Source: an uncultured Kiritimatiellota bacterium
GTDB taxonomy: Bacteria > Verrucomicrobiota > Kiritimatiellia > RFP12 > UBA1067
Length of the DNA: 13,248 nucleotides
Assembly (NCBI GenBank): GCA_934621385.1
Contig: CAKTUI010000049.1
Location: forward strand, 1-13,248
Reading direction: 5' to 3'
Shown here piece after piece: positions 13,009-13,248 of the stretch (position 1 is its first letter; each line of letters begins with the position of its first letter). Position numbers and translations under genes: made by a program. Below the pieces are notes generated by a model. The model had not been told where the DNA came from and ran no database searches. It saw nothing but the letters and a program-made list of their open reading frames with translations.

Positions 13009-13122
13009 AAAGGGTACACGACTTCCCGCTTCTCGTTTGGCCCGGCTTTGAAACTTCCTACATTTCAGATGGACCGCAACGACTCGCTGAGTCGGACTAT
13101 CAGGATTTCTCCCCCGATAGAT
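12912..13122 (-). ncRNA. Predicted structured RNA of about 210 nt (leader or small RNA)
   Basis: Minus strand. A start near 13122 is expected from the -10 at 13134-13129. Hairpin CTATCGGG / CCTGATAG (13120-13097, one G-T pair, 8-nt loop) opens the RNA, then CGACTC-AGC-GAGTCG (13094-13080). Two long stems follow and interleave. P1 pairs CCATCTGA...GTAGGAA (13072-13055) with TTCCTAC...TCAGATGG (12968-12950), 8 + 7 bp around an internal loop. P2 pairs GGGTCACGATTC (13008-12997) with GAATCGTGACCC (12933-12922), 12 bp without mismatch, and is followed at once by TTTTTCT. The 3' arm of P1 lies inside the P2 loop and the 5' arm of P2 inside P1, which is an H-type pseudoknot topology. P2 plus the T-run looks like a terminator, 50 nt before the operon's likely first start codon. 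I know no family with this layout. Confidence 0.55.
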
Positions 13123-13128
13123 GCACGC

Positions 13129-13134
13129 ATTATA
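13129..13134 (-). promoter_or_regulatory. Extended -10 promoter element for the structured RNA
   Basis: TATGATATAAT on the minus strand gives an extended -10 (TGATATAAT) identical to that of the Nudix promoter. No good -35 is seen at 16-18 bp (TGGCGG or GGCGGA); TTGACG lies too far upstream. The predicted start falls two bases before the first hairpin, which supports the call. From 13135 to 13248 I see no gene. Confidence 0.45.
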
Positions 13135-13248
13135 TCATAATTTCGCCTCAATCCGCCAGCGTCAATGCAAAATGCCGATTGCAGGAGTAAACGCAAGTCC
13201 CTGAAGCGGTTACTCTTGCAAAAGGAAGATTCTCCCTGGTATTGATCA

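Noticed and set aside
1..13248. CRISPR array or insertion sequence
   Set aside because: No set of three or more regularly spaced repeats, no transposase domain and no terminal inverted repeats with target duplication were seen.

Overview
The window is accessory DNA from a bacterium of moderate GC content. It carries bacterial Shine-Dalgarno motifs, sigma70-type promoters with an extended -10, a bacterial tRNA-Ala 3' end and a tyrosine recombinase. The domain style (bacterial PARG, an NrtR-like Nudix protein, a YD/RHS tip, many orphan hypothetical proteins) would suit an uncultured gut-type lineage such as Verrucomicrobiota, Lentisphaerota or Kiritimatiellota. That taxonomic guess is weak and rests on impression, not on any marker gene.

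Left part (1-4984). A 49-codon scrap with the RHS/YD core motif lies at the edge (189-40, minus strand), next to a direct repeat. After a decayed stretch comes a minus-strand ADP-ribose operon, read right to left. Its order is an NrtR-like Nudix protein with a winged helix, a bacterial poly(ADP-ribose) glycohydrolase (PARG), and a three-domain protein made of a SpoT/MESH1-like HD hydrolase, a HipA/PI-kinase-like domain and an ADP-ribosylglycohydrolase (ARH). The missing start of the HD domain can be read in the tail of the PARG frame. The two genes therefore look like one four-domain polypeptide split by a one-base frame break near 2637-2660. A good promoter (TTGTAG, 17 bp, TATAAT) and an 11-bp direct repeat precede the Nudix gene.

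Junction (4650-5178). A decayed integrase N-terminus (4850-4650) is followed by a 45-bp 3' fragment of a tRNA-Ala(GGC) gene (5029-4985). Beyond it are short repeats and a 560-aa tyrosine recombinase (5178-6860) with an unusual HTH-bearing insertion in its catalytic domain. The tRNA fragment lacks its 5' half, which marks it as an att site. The DNA to its right is the mobile element that belongs to this integrase. The ADP-ribose operon is on the other side, in chromosome or in an older neighbouring island.

Right part (6880-13248). All genes here are on the minus strand. A MerR/excisionase-type HTH protein converges on the integrase, preceded by two unrecognised proteins (204 and 311 aa). Further upstream is a tightly coupled five-gene operon: an unknown protein of 335-388 aa, an ASCH-domain protein, a metallophosphoesterase with an unknown C-terminal domain, and two paralogous small proteins, the second interrupted by an in-frame TAG. 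The operon is preceded by a predicted structured RNA of about 210 nt (13122-12912). It has two 5' hairpins and two long interleaved stems (pseudoknot topology), the last of which ends in a T-run like a terminator. It is either a stand-alone small RNA or an attenuating leader. With the operon it is the best candidate here for an undescribed system. The ADP-ribose operon is the second.
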